Origin: Macrococcus sp. 19Msa1099
GTDB lineage: Bacteria > Bacillota > Bacilli > Staphylococcales > Staphylococcaceae
Reading direction: 5' to 3'
Length of the DNA: 64,000 nucleotides
Assembly (NCBI GenBank): GCA_019357535.2
Contig: CP079955.1
Location: forward strand, 868,001 to 932,000
Shown: one piece after another, positions 30,542 to 40,900 of the stretch
How positions within the stretch are numbered: position 1 is the stretch's first letter
Layout: each line of letters begins with the position of its first letter
Made by a program: the position numbers and the translations under genes
The notes under the pieces: generated by a model
What the model saw: only the letters and a program-made list of their open reading frames with translations
The model's database searches: none
Told to the model about the DNA's origin: nothing

Positions 30542-31264
30542 ATGATTGAAACTTCTAAATATAAGCGTGTCGTATTAAAGTTGAGTGGAGAAGCGCTTGC
30601 TGGAGAAACAGGCTTTGGCATTAATCCGTTTGTGATTAAAAGTGTTGCGAAACAAGTGGCAGAAGTAGCGAAGATGGATTGTGAGATTGCTGTAATCGTA
30701 GGCGGTGGTAACATATGGCGCGGTAAAACGGGAAGTGACCTAGGTATGGACCGCGGTACTGCTGACTACATGGGGATGCTTGCTACGGTAATGAATTCAT
30801 TAGCATTACAGGACTCTTTAGAACAATTGGATTGTGACACGCGTGTGCTAACTTCTATTGAAATGAAGCAAGTTGCAGAACCTTACATTCGACGTCGAGC
30901 GATACGCCATCTTGAGAAAGGTCGTGTTGTCATCTTCGCTGCTGGTATTGGGAATCCTTATTTCTCAACAGATACAACAGCTGCATTACGTGCTGCCGAG
31001 ATGGAAGCAGATGTCATTCTTATGGGTAAGAATAACGTAGACGGTGTATATTCAGCTGATCCGAAACTAGATCCAAATGCGAAGAAATATGAAACCTTAA
31101 CATATATCGAAATGTTACAAGAAGGTCTACAAGTAATGGATTCAACAGCAAGCTCATTCTGTATGGACAACGATATTCCACTCATGGTATTCTCAATTAT
31201 GGAAGATGGTAATATTAAACGTGCAATTATGGGTGAAGAGATAGGGACTATCATCACAAAATAA
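30542..31264 (+). CDS. pyrH: Uridylate kinase
   Basis: Hexameric UMP kinase (UMP to UDP) of the amino-acid-kinase fold. ATG 30542 gives 240 residues starting [21 protein letters not shown]; the in-frame ATG 30506 would add 12 residues through the GAGAGGACGG ribosome site. Motifs [25 protein letters not shown] and [14 protein letters not shown] are present. An extended -10 (TGATATAAT) lies about 50 nt upstream. Confidence 0.97.
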   Translation: MIETSKYKRVVLKLSGEALAGETGFGINPFVIKSVAKQVAEVAKMDCEIAVIVGGGNIWRGKTGSDLGMDRGTADYMGMLATVMNSLALQDSLEQLDCDTRVLTSIEMKQVAEPYIRRRAIRHLEKGRVVIFAAGIGNPYFSTDTTAALRAAEMEADVILMGKNNVDGVYSADPKLDPNAKKYETLTYIEMLQEGLQVMDSTASSFCMDNDIPLMVFSIMEDGNIKRAIMGEEIGTIITK

Positions 31265-31289
31265 AATATAGAATCAAAGGAGAAAAAGA

Positions 31290-31847
31290 ATGACAACTGA
31301 AATTATGAATGAATTAAAATCAAAGATGGAAAAGAGTATCGAGAGCTTACAGCGTGACTTTGCTGCGATTCGTGCGGGCCATGCAAATGCTAATCTGTTA
31401 GATCGTGTATCTGTAGTTTATTACGGTGCTGAAACGCCAGTTCAGCAATTAGCAAGTATATCAGTTCCTGAAGCAAGAATGCTTTTAGTTACGCCATATG
31501 ATAAAACATCAATTGATGATATTTTAAAGGCAATTAATATGGCAAACCTTGGTGTTAACCCGACTTCAGACGGGAATGTAATCCGTATTACAATACCAGC
31601 TTTAACAGAAGAACGCCGTAAAGAACTCGTTAAAGAAGCTAAGAAAGAAGCAGAGAATTCAAAAATTGCGATTCGTAACATCCGTCGTGATGCGAACGAT
31701 GCACTTAAAAAAGCTGAAAAAGCTGGAGACATTACTGAAGATGATTTAAAATCATTTTCTGATGATGTTCAAGCTGAAACTGATAAATTTATTAAAAAGA
31801 TTGACGAATTAACTGCGTCTAAAGAAAAAGATATTTTAGAAGTATAG
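31290..31847 (+). CDS. frr: Ribosome recycling factor
   Basis: With EF-G it splits post-termination ribosomes. 185 residues: [56 protein letters not shown] (here [16 protein letters not shown]), [17 protein letters not shown] ribosome site, 25 nt after pyrH, same operon. Terminator follows. Confidence 0.98.
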   Translation: MTTEIMNELKSKMEKSIESLQRDFAAIRAGHANANLLDRVSVVYYGAETPVQQLASISVPEARMLLVTPYDKTSIDDILKAINMANLGVNPTSDGNVIRITIPALTEERRKELVKEAKKEAENSKIAIRNIRRDANDALKKAEKAGDITEDDLKSFSDDVQAETDKFIKKIDELTASKEKDILEV

Positions 31848-31886
31848 GGTACCTGTAATAAAATAAATTATAGTTTGAATAAATGG

Positions 31887-31919
31887 CGAGCCAAATCATT
31901 TTTGGCTCGACCTTTTTTT
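31887..31919 (+). terminator. Intrinsic terminator after frr
   Basis: CGAGCCAAA-TCATT-TTTGGCTCG, then ACC and seven T. Confidence 0.9.
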
Positions 31920-31987
31920 GTGATTTTCATGAATATACATATATCTTATGTTAAAATATATGAATAAGTTGAATTACGGAGGCGGCT

Positions 31988-32737
31988 ATGTTCCCATTTA
32001 AGAAAAGGAAAGTGACAGAAAGTATTCAAATGAGTAAAGCGCATATTCCGAAACACATTGCTATTATAATGGATGGTAATGGGAGATGGGCGAAAGCTAA
32101 GAAGATGCCGCGCATTAAAGGGCACTACGAAGGCATGCAGACAGTAAAGAAGATAACAGGACATGCAAGTGATCTCGGAGTAGAATATTTAACATTGTAT
32201 GCATTTTCTACCGAAAACTGGTCACGACCTAAAGATGAAGTAAATTATTTAATGAAGTTACCAGGAGATTTCTTAAATACCTTTCTTCCGGAATTGATTG
32301 CAAAGAACGTAAAGGTGGAAACGATTGGATTTATTGATGATCTGCCAGAACACACAAAGAAGGCTGTACTAGAGGCGAAAGAAAGAACAAAGGATAATAC
32401 AGGGTTAAAGTTAGTATTTGCATTAAATTATGGTGGCAGAAAAGAAATCATCTCTGCGGTACAGTTAATTGCAGAACAATATAAATCTGGAGAGCTTTCA
32501 TTAGATGAAATCAATGAGTCTCAGTTTAATGAATTTTTATTTACTAAAAATATGCCGGATCCAGAACTTCTCATCCGTACATCTGGTGAAGAGCGCTTAA
32601 GTAACTTTCTAATCTGGCAATGTTCATATAGTGAGTTTGTGTTTGTAGATGAATACTGGCCGGACTTCACAGAACAAAGTTTAGATAAATGTATTTCAAT
32701 ATACCAGAATCGACATAGACGATTTGGTGGATTATAA
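31988..32737 (+). CDS. uppS: Undecaprenyl pyrophosphate synthase
   Basis: cis-prenyltransferase that makes the C55 carrier lipid for peptidoglycan, teichoic acids and the lipid-linked sugars used by the csbB-yfhO system in this window. 249 residues; catalytic D29 in AIIMDGNGRWAK, then YLTLYAFSTENWSRP and LIRTSGEERLSNFLIWQ...YSEF near the C-terminus. GGAGG ribosome site. Start of the uppS-cdsA unit. Confidence 0.97.
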   Translation: MFPFKKRKVTESIQMSKAHIPKHIAIIMDGNGRWAKAKKMPRIKGHYEGMQTVKKITGHASDLGVEYLTLYAFSTENWSRPKDEVNYLMKLPGDFLNTFLPELIAKNVKVETIGFIDDLPEHTKKAVLEAKERTKDNTGLKLVFALNYGGRKEIISAVQLIAEQYKSGELSLDEINESQFNEFLFTKNMPDPELLIRTSGEERLSNFLIWQCSYSEFVFVDEYWPDFTEQSLDKCISIYQNRHRRFGGL

Positions 32738-32747
32738 GGAGTAAATC

Positions 32748-33533
32748 ATGAAAACAAGAACGATTACTGCGATAATCGCAATGGCAATCTTTTTGCCCGT
32801 GGTTGTATATGGTAAGCTGCCACTATTAATTATGGCATACTTACTTGCGATTGTAGCGCTAAAAGAAGTGTTGAATATGAAGAATATTAAGCTTTATTCA
32901 TTACCCGGTATTATTAGTGTAGTCGCAATATGTTTAATTATGTTACCAGAAAAAAGTAAGCTTGTTGCGCTCGATTATCAGGTTCCTTTTTTAATATTAA
33001 TGAGTTTAATTATGCTGAGCTATACAGTGATGAGTAAGAATAGATTCAATTTCGTGGATGCTGCATTTTGTATGCTTGCAGTTGCATATATTGGGATTGG
33101 GTTTATGTATTTCTATGAAACGCGTAACAACGGTCTGATTTATATTTTATTCGCTTTACTTATCGTATGGGTAACAGATACAGGTGCATACATATTTGGA
33201 CGTTTATTTGGCAAGAATAAGCTGTGGCCAGAAATCAGTCCCAATAAAACGATAGAAGGCTTTGTAGGAGGTATTCTAAGTTCTACTATAATAGCAATTA
33301 TATTCAGTATCAATTATGATATGCCGCTATCGATCCTGCCACTGATTCTTTTAACTTGGTTATTCAGTATGTTCGGGCAGCTCGGTGATTTAGTGGAAAG
33401 TGCGCTAAAACGTCACTTTGATGTTAAAGATTCAGGTAATCTGTTGCCTGGACATGGCGGAATACTCGATCGCTTTGATTCTTTTATCTTTGTACTGCCT
33501 TTGATGAATATATTATTGATTAGTTTCAAATAA
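32748..33533 (+). CDS. cdsA: Phosphatidate cytidylyltransferase
   Basis: Integral membrane enzyme converting phosphatidic acid and CTP to CDP-diacylglycerol for phospholipid synthesis. 261 residues, about eight membrane helices; the family signature [33 protein letters not shown] is near the C-terminus and [12 protein letters not shown] precedes it. Ten nt after uppS. Confidence 0.97.
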   Translation: MKTRTITAIIAMAIFLPVVVYGKLPLLIMAYLLAIVALKEVLNMKNIKLYSLPGIISVVAICLIMLPEKSKLVALDYQVPFLILMSLIMLSYTVMSKNRFNFVDAAFCMLAVAYIGIGFMYFYETRNNGLIYILFALLIVWVTDTGAYIFGRLFGKNKLWPEISPNKTIEGFVGGILSSTIIAIIFSINYDMPLSILPLILLTWLFSMFGQLGDLVESALKRHFDVKDSGNLLPGHGGILDRFDSFIFVLPLMNILLISFK

Positions 33534-33559
33534 ACAATCACAGCATTATTTTATACATA

Positions 33560-33605
33560 ATAACCCAGTTCATGTTTTGCTAAATCGTGAACAGGGTTAT
33601 TTTTT
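33560..33605 (+). terminator. Intrinsic terminator after cdsA
   Basis: AATAACCCAGTTCA pairs with TGAACAGGGTTATT (one mismatch) around a 16-nt loop, followed by T-run. Confidence 0.8.
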
Positions 33606-33689
33606 CATGTGATAAATGTATTTGAATGCTTATTATGATTGCAAGATTTATGATAGAATAAAGCTATTAAACGTAAAAAAGGTGAAACA

Positions 33690-34820
33690 ATGAAAAACAT
33701 AGGAATATTAGGTGCCAGCGGATCAGTTGGTACACAAGGATTAGATATAATTAGACAATATCCGCATGCTTACAAGCTTGTGAGTTTTTCGGTTGGTAAA
33801 AATATTGATCTGGCAAATGAAATTATTGAAGAATTTAGACCGGACATCTGCTGTGTACAAAATAAAGAAGATGTAGATAAGATTAGATCAACGGCTATTA
33901 AAGTCGTATATGGTAATGATGGATTGATGGAAATAGCTGCATATCACAAAAATGATATGCTCTTAAATTCAATTATGGGGAGTGTCGGATTAAAGCCTAC
34001 TGTTCATGCGATTAAACACGGCATCGATATTGCGCTTGCCAATAAAGAGACGCTTGTTGTTGCAGGTGAAATTATTATGCAGCTCGCCCGTGAAAATAAT
34101 GTGAATATAATACCTGTAGACTCAGAGCATTCTGCAATCTTTCAGTGTTTAAATGGTGAAGATCATAAACATATTGAGAAACTGATTATTACAGCGAGTG
34201 GAGGTTCATTTAGAGATTTATCTCGCGCGGCACTGAAAGATGTTACTGTACAGGATGCACTGAAACACCCGAACTGGTCGATGGGTCAGAAGATTACAAT
34301 TGATTCTGCGACAATGATGAATAAAGGACTTGAAGTCATTGAAGCAAGATGGCTGTTTGATATGCCAATCGATAAAATTGAAACTCTGTTACATAAGCAA
34401 AGTATCATACACTCAATGGTAGAGTTCAATGATACAAGTGTGATTGCCCAGCTTGGGACACCGGATATGCGTATGCCGATTCTTTATGCATTTAGTTATC
34501 CGGATCGTCTCGCACGTAAAGCAGAACGACTAAATCTTGCTGAAGTTGGTCAGCTGGACTTTAAGGCGATGGATTTTGATAGATATCGATGTCTGAAACT
34601 TGCATATGATGCAATCAGGATTGGTGGCACGATGCCAGTCGTAATGAATGCAGTCAACGAAGTTGTCGTGCAGCAGTTTTTAGATGAAGAGATTGACTTT
34701 TTAGATATTGAGACAATTATTGAACGTGAAATGAATGCACATGATGTGATACAAAGTCCAGATCTTGAAACCATTCTTGAAATTGATGCACAGTATAAGT
34801 CAAGAAAGTATGAGGTGTAG
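33690..34820 (+). CDS. dxr: 1-deoxy-D-xylulose 5-phosphate reductoisomerase
   Basis: Second enzyme of the MEP isoprenoid pathway (NADPH-dependent, makes MEP). 376 residues: NADPH-binding [73 protein letters not shown]. aureus uses the mevalonate pathway and lacks MEP genes, so intact dxr here is notable for a staphylococcal relative. Lies 2 nt before rseP, the usual bacterial dxr-rseP arrangement. Confidence 0.97.
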   Translation: MKNIGILGASGSVGTQGLDIIRQYPHAYKLVSFSVGKNIDLANEIIEEFRPDICCVQNKEDVDKIRSTAIKVVYGNDGLMEIAAYHKNDMLLNSIMGSVGLKPTVHAIKHGIDIALANKETLVVAGEIIMQLARENNVNIIPVDSEHSAIFQCLNGEDHKHIEKLIITASGGSFRDLSRAALKDVTVQDALKHPNWSMGQKITIDSATMMNKGLEVIEARWLFDMPIDKIETLLHKQSIIHSMVEFNDTSVIAQLGTPDMRMPILYAFSYPDRLARKAERLNLAEVGQLDFKAMDFDRYRCLKLAYDAIRIGGTMPVVMNAVNEVVVQQFLDEEIDFLDIETIIEREMNAHDVIQSPDLETILEIDAQYKSRKYEV

Positions 34821-34822
34821 CG

Positions 34823-36103
34823 ATGTTAGGATTATTAGCCTTTATATTAGTCTTCGGATTAATCGTTACCGTGCATGAACTTGGACATTTAATCTTCGCA
34901 AAACGTGCAGGTATTATGTGTCCGGAGTTTGCAATTGGTATGGGACCGAAGCTCTTCTCTTACAAGAAGAATGAAACGCTGTACACGATTCGTATGCTGC
35001 CAGTTGGTGGGTATGTGATGATGGCTGGAAGCGGCATGGAAGAAAATCCGCTAAAAGCAGGGATGAATGTTAATATTAAGAGGAATCCTAATGGCGAAGT
35101 GACGCATATTCTGCTTGATGAGCAGCATCAATTCCAGCAAATTGAACAAATTGAAGTCGTTGATAGTGATATGGATGATGCAATGTTTATTGAAGGTATC
35201 AATCAATATACGCAGCAGCAAGAGCATCTTCGTATTGCAGAACAGTCATATTTTGTCCGTGAAGGAGACTTGATTCAGATTGCTCCTCCGAGCAGACAGT
35301 TCAGAACGAAGAAACCATTGCCAAAGTTCTTAACATTATTTGCAGGACCATTCTTTAATTTTCTGTTGACACTTGTACTATGTATTATCATTGCATTTAT
35401 GATAGGTTCTCCTACAAATGCTGTGAAAGAAGTAGCTGAAGATTCTCCTGCAATGAGTGCAGGACTGAAGGCTGGTGATAGAATAGTACAGCTCAATGAC
35501 GAGAAGGTAAGTACATTTGGCGAAATAAAATCTTACCTTGCGAATAATGAGGGTAATCCGTTAAGCGTAACCGTTGAACGTGGAGACCGTGCTGAAAAGA
35601 TAGAACTGAAACCTAAAAAGATTGTCACTCAGATTTCTAAAACAAAGAAAGAAACGACTTATCAGATCGGTTTCTTACCAGAAAGACAGTTTTCACTCAC
35701 AGACCCATTTATAAATGGCTTTAATGAAACGATGCGCTATGCAACGCTGATTTTTACATTACTTATCGAACTGTTTACTTCTATATTTACAGGGAGTTTT
35801 TCATTTAATATGTTAAATGGACCTGTAGGTATCTATAAATTTACAGATACTGTTGCGCAGCAAGGACTTATCCCACTGCTTAATTTAGCAGCAATGCTTT
35901 CTATAAACATCGGGATTATGAATTTGATACCTGTTCCTGCTTTAGACGGCGGACGTATATTGTTTGTTCTGTATGAGGCTATATTCAGACGTCCTGTGAA
36001 TAAACGTGTAGAGATGATTATCGTCGGAGCAGGGGTAATATTTATGTTCTTTGTGATGATAATGGTGACGTGGAACGATATTTCAAGATATTTCTTAAAA
36101 TAA
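34823..36103 (+). CDS. rseP: Site-2 membrane metalloprotease RseP
   Basis: Intramembrane zinc protease (RasP/YluC family) that cleaves anti-sigma factors and remnant signal peptides. 426 residues: active-site H18-E19-L-G-H22 in the first membrane helix, a PDZ domain at about 200-260 (AMSAGLKAGDRIVQLN), and NLIPVPALDGGRI in a C-terminal helix with the third zinc ligand. Follows dxr in the same transcript. Confidence 0.96.
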   Translation: MLGLLAFILVFGLIVTVHELGHLIFAKRAGIMCPEFAIGMGPKLFSYKKNETLYTIRMLPVGGYVMMAGSGMEENPLKAGMNVNIKRNPNGEVTHILLDEQHQFQQIEQIEVVDSDMDDAMFIEGINQYTQQQEHLRIAEQSYFVREGDLIQIAPPSRQFRTKKPLPKFLTLFAGPFFNFLLTLVLCIIIAFMIGSPTNAVKEVAEDSPAMSAGLKAGDRIVQLNDEKVSTFGEIKSYLANNEGNPLSVTVERGDRAEKIELKPKKIVTQISKTKKETTYQIGFLPERQFSLTDPFINGFNETMRYATLIFTLLIELFTSIFTGSFSFNMLNGPVGIYKFTDTVAQQGLIPLLNLAAMLSINIGIMNLIPVPALDGGRILFVLYEAIFRRPVNKRVEMIIVGAGVIFMFFVMIMVTWNDISRYFLK

Positions 36104-36127
36104 ACAGCACTGTGCTGTTTATTTTTT
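36098..36127 (+). terminator. Intrinsic terminator after rseP
   Basis: AAATAAACAGCAC-T-GTGCTGTTTATTT, with TTTT following; the left arm includes the rseP stop. Confidence 0.8.
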
Positions 36128-36186
36128 GTTTGATTAATGATTATTTTATTATATGATATATGTATTATAGATTTTAGGAGGCAGCT

Positions 36187-37893
36187 ATGAAACAGAGTAA
36201 GATGTTTATTCCAACATTAAGAGAAGTTCCAAGCGATGCAGATAGCAAAAGTCACCAGCTACTGCTTAAAGCAGGGATGATCAAACAAGTCGCAAGTGGT
36301 GTATACAGCTACTTACCGATTGCGAAACGTGTATTGAACAAGATTGAGGCTATCGTACGTGAAGAGATGGAAGCGATTGATGGTGTCGAAATACTAATGC
36401 CTGCCTTACAGCCTTCAGAGCTTTGGAGCGAATCTGGTCGCTGGCAAAGTTACGGCGCAGAGCTTATGCGTATGACAGACCGTCATGGTCGTGAATTTGC
36501 GCTTGGACCGACGCATGAAGAAATTATTACATCACTAGTGCGTGATGAATTAAAGTCTTATAAGAAGTTACCGGTAACGTTATTCCAGATTCAAAACAAG
36601 TTCCGTGATGAAAAGCGTCCTAGATTCGGATTGTTACGTGGCCGTGAATTTATTATGAAGGATGCATATAGCTTCCATGCGACAGAAGCATCACTTGATG
36701 AGACATATCAAGACATGTATGATGCATATTCCAAGATCTTTACACGACTTAATCTGCAGTTCCGTCCAGTTATCGCAGATAGTGGTGCAATTGGTGGCAG
36801 CCACACGCATGAATTTATGGCGTTAGCGGAAATTGGTGAAGATACGATTTGTTATACAGATGGCAGTGATTATGCAGCAAATATCGAAAAAGCAGAAGTC
36901 GTATACCATCCAAATAAGAAACATACAGAAGAGAAAGCATTAGAAAAAGTACATACGCCTGGTGTAAAAACAGCGCAGCAGTTAGCAGATTTCTTAAAGC
37001 GTGACTTAGATGAAATTGTGAAATCAATGATTGTTAAAGTCGATGACCAGTTTGTAATGTTCTTAATTCGTGGACATCATGAATTAAATGATATTAAGGT
37101 AAAATCATTCTTTGGAACTGAACATGTAGAGATGGCAACAGATGATGATATTCGTTCAATCTTAAATGCGAGTCCAGGTTCATTAGGCCCAGTAGGAGTT
37201 AATAAGATTGATATCTATGCAGATAACAGTGTACAGGATCTAAATAATTTAGCAGTCGGTGCAAATGAAGATGACTATCATTATGTGAATGCGAATGCCG
37301 ATCGTGACTTTAACGTGAAAGCATATGGTGATTTCCGATTTATTTTAGAAGGTGAACCAGCTGCAGATGGTAGTGGTCCAGTTAAATTTGCTGAAGGTAT
37401 TGAAATCGGACAAGTATTTAAACTCGGTACAAAATATAGTGAGAGCATGAATGCGACTTTCTTAAACGATCAAGGCCGAGCAGAGCCTATGATAATGGGA
37501 TGTTACGGAATAGGCGTTTCACGTACATTATCAGCAGTAATCGAGCAGCATAATGATGACAAAGGTATTATATGGCCAACTGCTATTACCCCATATGAAG
37601 TGCATATCATCAGTGTGAATCCTAAGCAGGAAGCCCAAAAAAACCTTGCAGACCAGCTCTATGCTGCATATCGCACGCAGTATGAAGTACTGTATGATGA
37701 CCGAGCAGAACGTGCGGGTGTGAAATTTAATGATGCAGATTTAATCGGAATACCGGTTCGTGTGGTGGTTGGGAAACAAGCAGCCGACGGTATTGTCGAG
37801 GTTAAGAACCGTCGTACTGGGGACGCTGTTGAAGTCCATATAGATGACTTACAAGAAACGATTCAATCAATTTATGCATCTTTTGAATCATAA
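36187..37893 (+). CDS. proS: Prolyl-tRNA synthetase, bacterial type
   Basis: Class II synthetase that charges tRNA-Pro. 568 residues with class II motifs ([31 protein letters not shown] cut: motif 2 region near 140-160; [16 protein letters not shown] for motif 3), an editing insertion domain at about 225-390, and a C-terminal anticodon-binding domain. AGGAGG ribosome site. No T-box leader: the 83-nt upstream gap is filled by the rseP terminator and a promoter-like TTGATT-N16-TATGAT. Confidence 0.97.
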   Translation: MKQSKMFIPTLREVPSDADSKSHQLLLKAGMIKQVASGVYSYLPIAKRVLNKIEAIVREEMEAIDGVEILMPALQPSELWSESGRWQSYGAELMRMTDRHGREFALGPTHEEIITSLVRDELKSYKKLPVTLFQIQNKFRDEKRPRFGLLRGREFIMKDAYSFHATEASLDETYQDMYDAYSKIFTRLNLQFRPVIADSGAIGGSHTHEFMALAEIGEDTICYTDGSDYAANIEKAEVVYHPNKKHTEEKALEKVHTPGVKTAQQLADFLKRDLDEIVKSMIVKVDDQFVMFLIRGHHELNDIKVKSFFGTEHVEMATDDDIRSILNASPGSLGPVGVNKIDIYADNSVQDLNNLAVGANEDDYHYVNANADRDFNVKAYGDFRFILEGEPAADGSGPVKFAEGIEIGQVFKLGTKYSESMNATFLNDQGRAEPMIMGCYGIGVSRTLSAVIEQHNDDKGIIWPTAITPYEVHIISVNPKQEAQKNLADQLYAAYRTQYEVLYDDRAERAGVKFNDADLIGIPVRVVVGKQAADGIVEVKNRRTGDAVEVHIDDLQETIQSIYASFES

Positions 37894-37898
37894 TTTGA

Positions 37899-37904
37899 TA
37901 TAAT
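37899..37904 (+). promoter_or_regulatory. Extended -10 element ahead of polC
   Basis: TGATATAAT (37896-37904) is a perfect extended -10. No good -35 is seen. It lies between the proS stop and the proS terminator hairpin, so a transcript from it would begin close to the hairpin. Confidence 0.4.
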
Positions 37905-37912
37905 GAATAATA

Positions 37913-37944
37913 AAAGTAATACGCACCTGCGTGTTACTTTTTCA
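37913..37944 (+). terminator. Hairpin terminator after proS
   Basis: AAAGTAATACGC pairs with GCGTGTTACTTT (one G-U type mismatch) around ACCT, then TTCATTTT. It probably ends proS; it could also be the 5' hairpin of a polC transcript. Confidence 0.7.
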
Positions 37945-37964
37945 TTTTGAAGGTGGTAAAAAAC

Positions 37965-40900
37965 GTGACAATAAATAATAACGAAAAATTTAAAGTATTG
38001 TTAAAGCAGCTGCAGATTGAAGATTTATTTACAATACCTGATCTCGATGAAGCAGAACTCACTAAGATTGATGTTTATAAGAATGACCGTAGATGGCATA
38101 TGTACTTTAAATTTCAAACGCACCTGCCATATGAATTATTTGCTCTGCTTAAATCTAAGATTAAAGAACATTTTGAACATATTGCAACAGTGACATTTGA
38201 AATAGCAGTATTGGATGCTCTTGATACAGAGAAACTCTGCGCATATATTCCTTATGCGATTAGCCAGACGAATATGAGTCCAAGTTTAAAGCATCAGTTA
38301 AATAGTAAAGCGTTTACATTCAGCGGTGATATATTAAAATTCAATGTGACGAATGATATCGAGAAAGTTCACTTTGAAAAGAACTGTAATGGCGCGCTTC
38401 TTAAAGCCTTTAAAGACGTAGGTTTTAATGTCTCACGTTGTGTATTTGAAGTGTCAGACAATGCTGAACAAGAAGAGCTGGCATCTTTAGAAGCGTATAT
38501 ACAGGAAGAAGAAGAAAATCATAGTAAAATATTAAGAGAAAAGATGATCGAACGAGAAAAACAGCGTAAAGAAGATGATGGCCCTGAAGTGACACGTTGT
38601 CAGATTGGGAAGCCGATACAAATTGAAAATGTTAAACGTATCGAATCCATTATCGAAGAAGAATATAAAGTTGCACTTGAAGGTGTAGTCTTCGATATCG
38701 ATATTAAAGCACTAAAAAGCGGACGACATATCGTGCAGCTTAAAATAACAGATTACACAGATTCTTTAATCGTTAAGATGTTCACACGCAAAGGTAAAAA
38801 CGACTTAGAGCATTTTGAGTCATTGAAAATTGGTGACTGGGTGCGTGTACAAGGTCGTATTGAAATGGACACCTTTGTACGAGATTTGGTCATGATGATG
38901 GATGATATCGAGGCCATCAAAAAACCTGAAAAGCAAGATAAAGCACAGGACAAACGTGTTGAATTCCATCTGCATAGTGCGATGAGCCAGATGGATGGTA
39001 TTACGCATATCGGAAAATATGTTGCTCAAGCTGCAAAATGGGGCCACAAAGCAATCGCGGTAACTGATCATAACGGCTGTCAGGCATTTCCGGATGCACA
39101 TGCTGCAGCAAGTGCAGCGGGCATTAAGATGATCTATGGTATAGAAGGGATGCTTGTCGATGAGGGTGTGAACATCAGTTACAAACCACAAGATATACCA
39201 CTGAAAGATGCGACCTACGTTGTCTTTGACGTAGAGACAACAGGTTTAAGCTCACAATATGATAAAATTATTGAACTTGCGGCAGTTAAAGTGAAAGACG
39301 GAGAAATCATCGATAAGTTTGAGCGCTTTAGCAATCCCGGAGAACGTCTGAATGAAACGATTAAGAACTTGACTGGAATTACTGATGATATGCTTATAGA
39401 TGCACCGCCAATCGAATCTGTATTGAAGGATTTTAAAGATTTTGTAGGGGATGCAATCTACGTGGCGCATAATGCAAGCTTTGATATGGGATTTATCGAT
39501 ACTGGTTTCGACCGTTTAGGATATGGAACAACGGAAAATGGTGTCATCGATACGTTAGAACTTTCAAGAACGATCAATACTGAAATGGGCAAACATGGCC
39601 TTAACTTTCTTGCCAAGAAGTATGGTGTAGAATTAACACAGCACCATAGAGCCATCTATGATGCTGAAACGACTGCGCATATCTTTGTGAAGATGTTAAA
39701 ACAGATGGAAGCGCTTGGTGTTACGAATCACAAGGAGATTGACCTGAAGCTCTCAAATAAGGATGCTTATAAACGTGCGCGACCGATGCACGTAACATTA
39801 ATCGTCCAGAATCAAAAAGGATTAAAGAATCTTTTCAAAATCGTAAGTGATTCTATGGTGGAATACTTCTATAGAACACCAAGAATCCCGCGCTCACTTT
39901 TAAATAAATATCGTGAAGGTATACTGGTCGGAAGTGCGTGTGATAACGGTGAAGTGTTTACGGCGGTGATGCAGAAGGATCAAGAAGAAGTTGAGAAAAT
40001 TGCGCGCTACTATGATTATCTTGAAGTACAGCCAAAAGCACTATATCAGCATCTTTTAGATAAAGACTTAATCCGTGATAATGAAACGATGGAAGAAATC
40101 TATAAGCGTATCCTCGATGTTGGTGAAAAACTAGATATTCCAGTTCTAGCCACAGGTAATGTCCACTACTTAAATGAACACGATAAGATTGCACGTGAAA
40201 TCTTGATTGCATCAAATCCGGGTAATCCGTTGAATAGGCAGACATTACCAGATGCACATTTTAGAACGACCGATGAAATGTTAGATGCCTTCCATTTCCT
40301 AGGAGAAGAGAAAGCTTATGAAATCGTCATTAAAAACACAAATGAACTTGCTGATCGTATAGAGACGGTTATTCCTATTCAGGATAAACTGTTTACACCG
40401 AATATCGACGGTGCAAATGAAGAAATTCGAGAGATGAGCTATGCACGTGCACGTAGTATATACGGGGAAGAACTTCCTGAAATTGTTGTTGCCAGATTAG
40501 AGAAGGAACTGGATAGTATAATAGGTAATGGATTTGCCGTTATATATTTAATTTCTCAGAAGCTCGTGAAGAAAAGTCTGGACGATGGCTACCTGGTAGG
40601 GAGTCGTGGTTCGGTTGGATCAAGTTTTGTAGCGACAATGACTGAAATCACTGAAGTCAATCCATTACCTCCGCATTATATTTGTCCGAAATGTAAATCA
40701 AGTCACTTCTTTGAAGATGGAAGCGTTGCGAGTGGTTTTGACTTACCCGATAAATCATGTCCATCATGTAATGTGCCATACATTAAAGAAGGGCAGGATA
40801 TTCCATTTGAAACGTTCTTAGGATTTAAAGGCGATAAAGTTCCAGATATTGACTTAAACTTTAGCGGAGAATATCAGCCAATTGCGCATAACTATACAAA

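Noticed and set aside
36104-36186. T-box riboswitch upstream of proS
   Set aside because: The gap is only 83 nt and is taken by the rseP terminator and a promoter; no T-box bulge or specifier loop fits.
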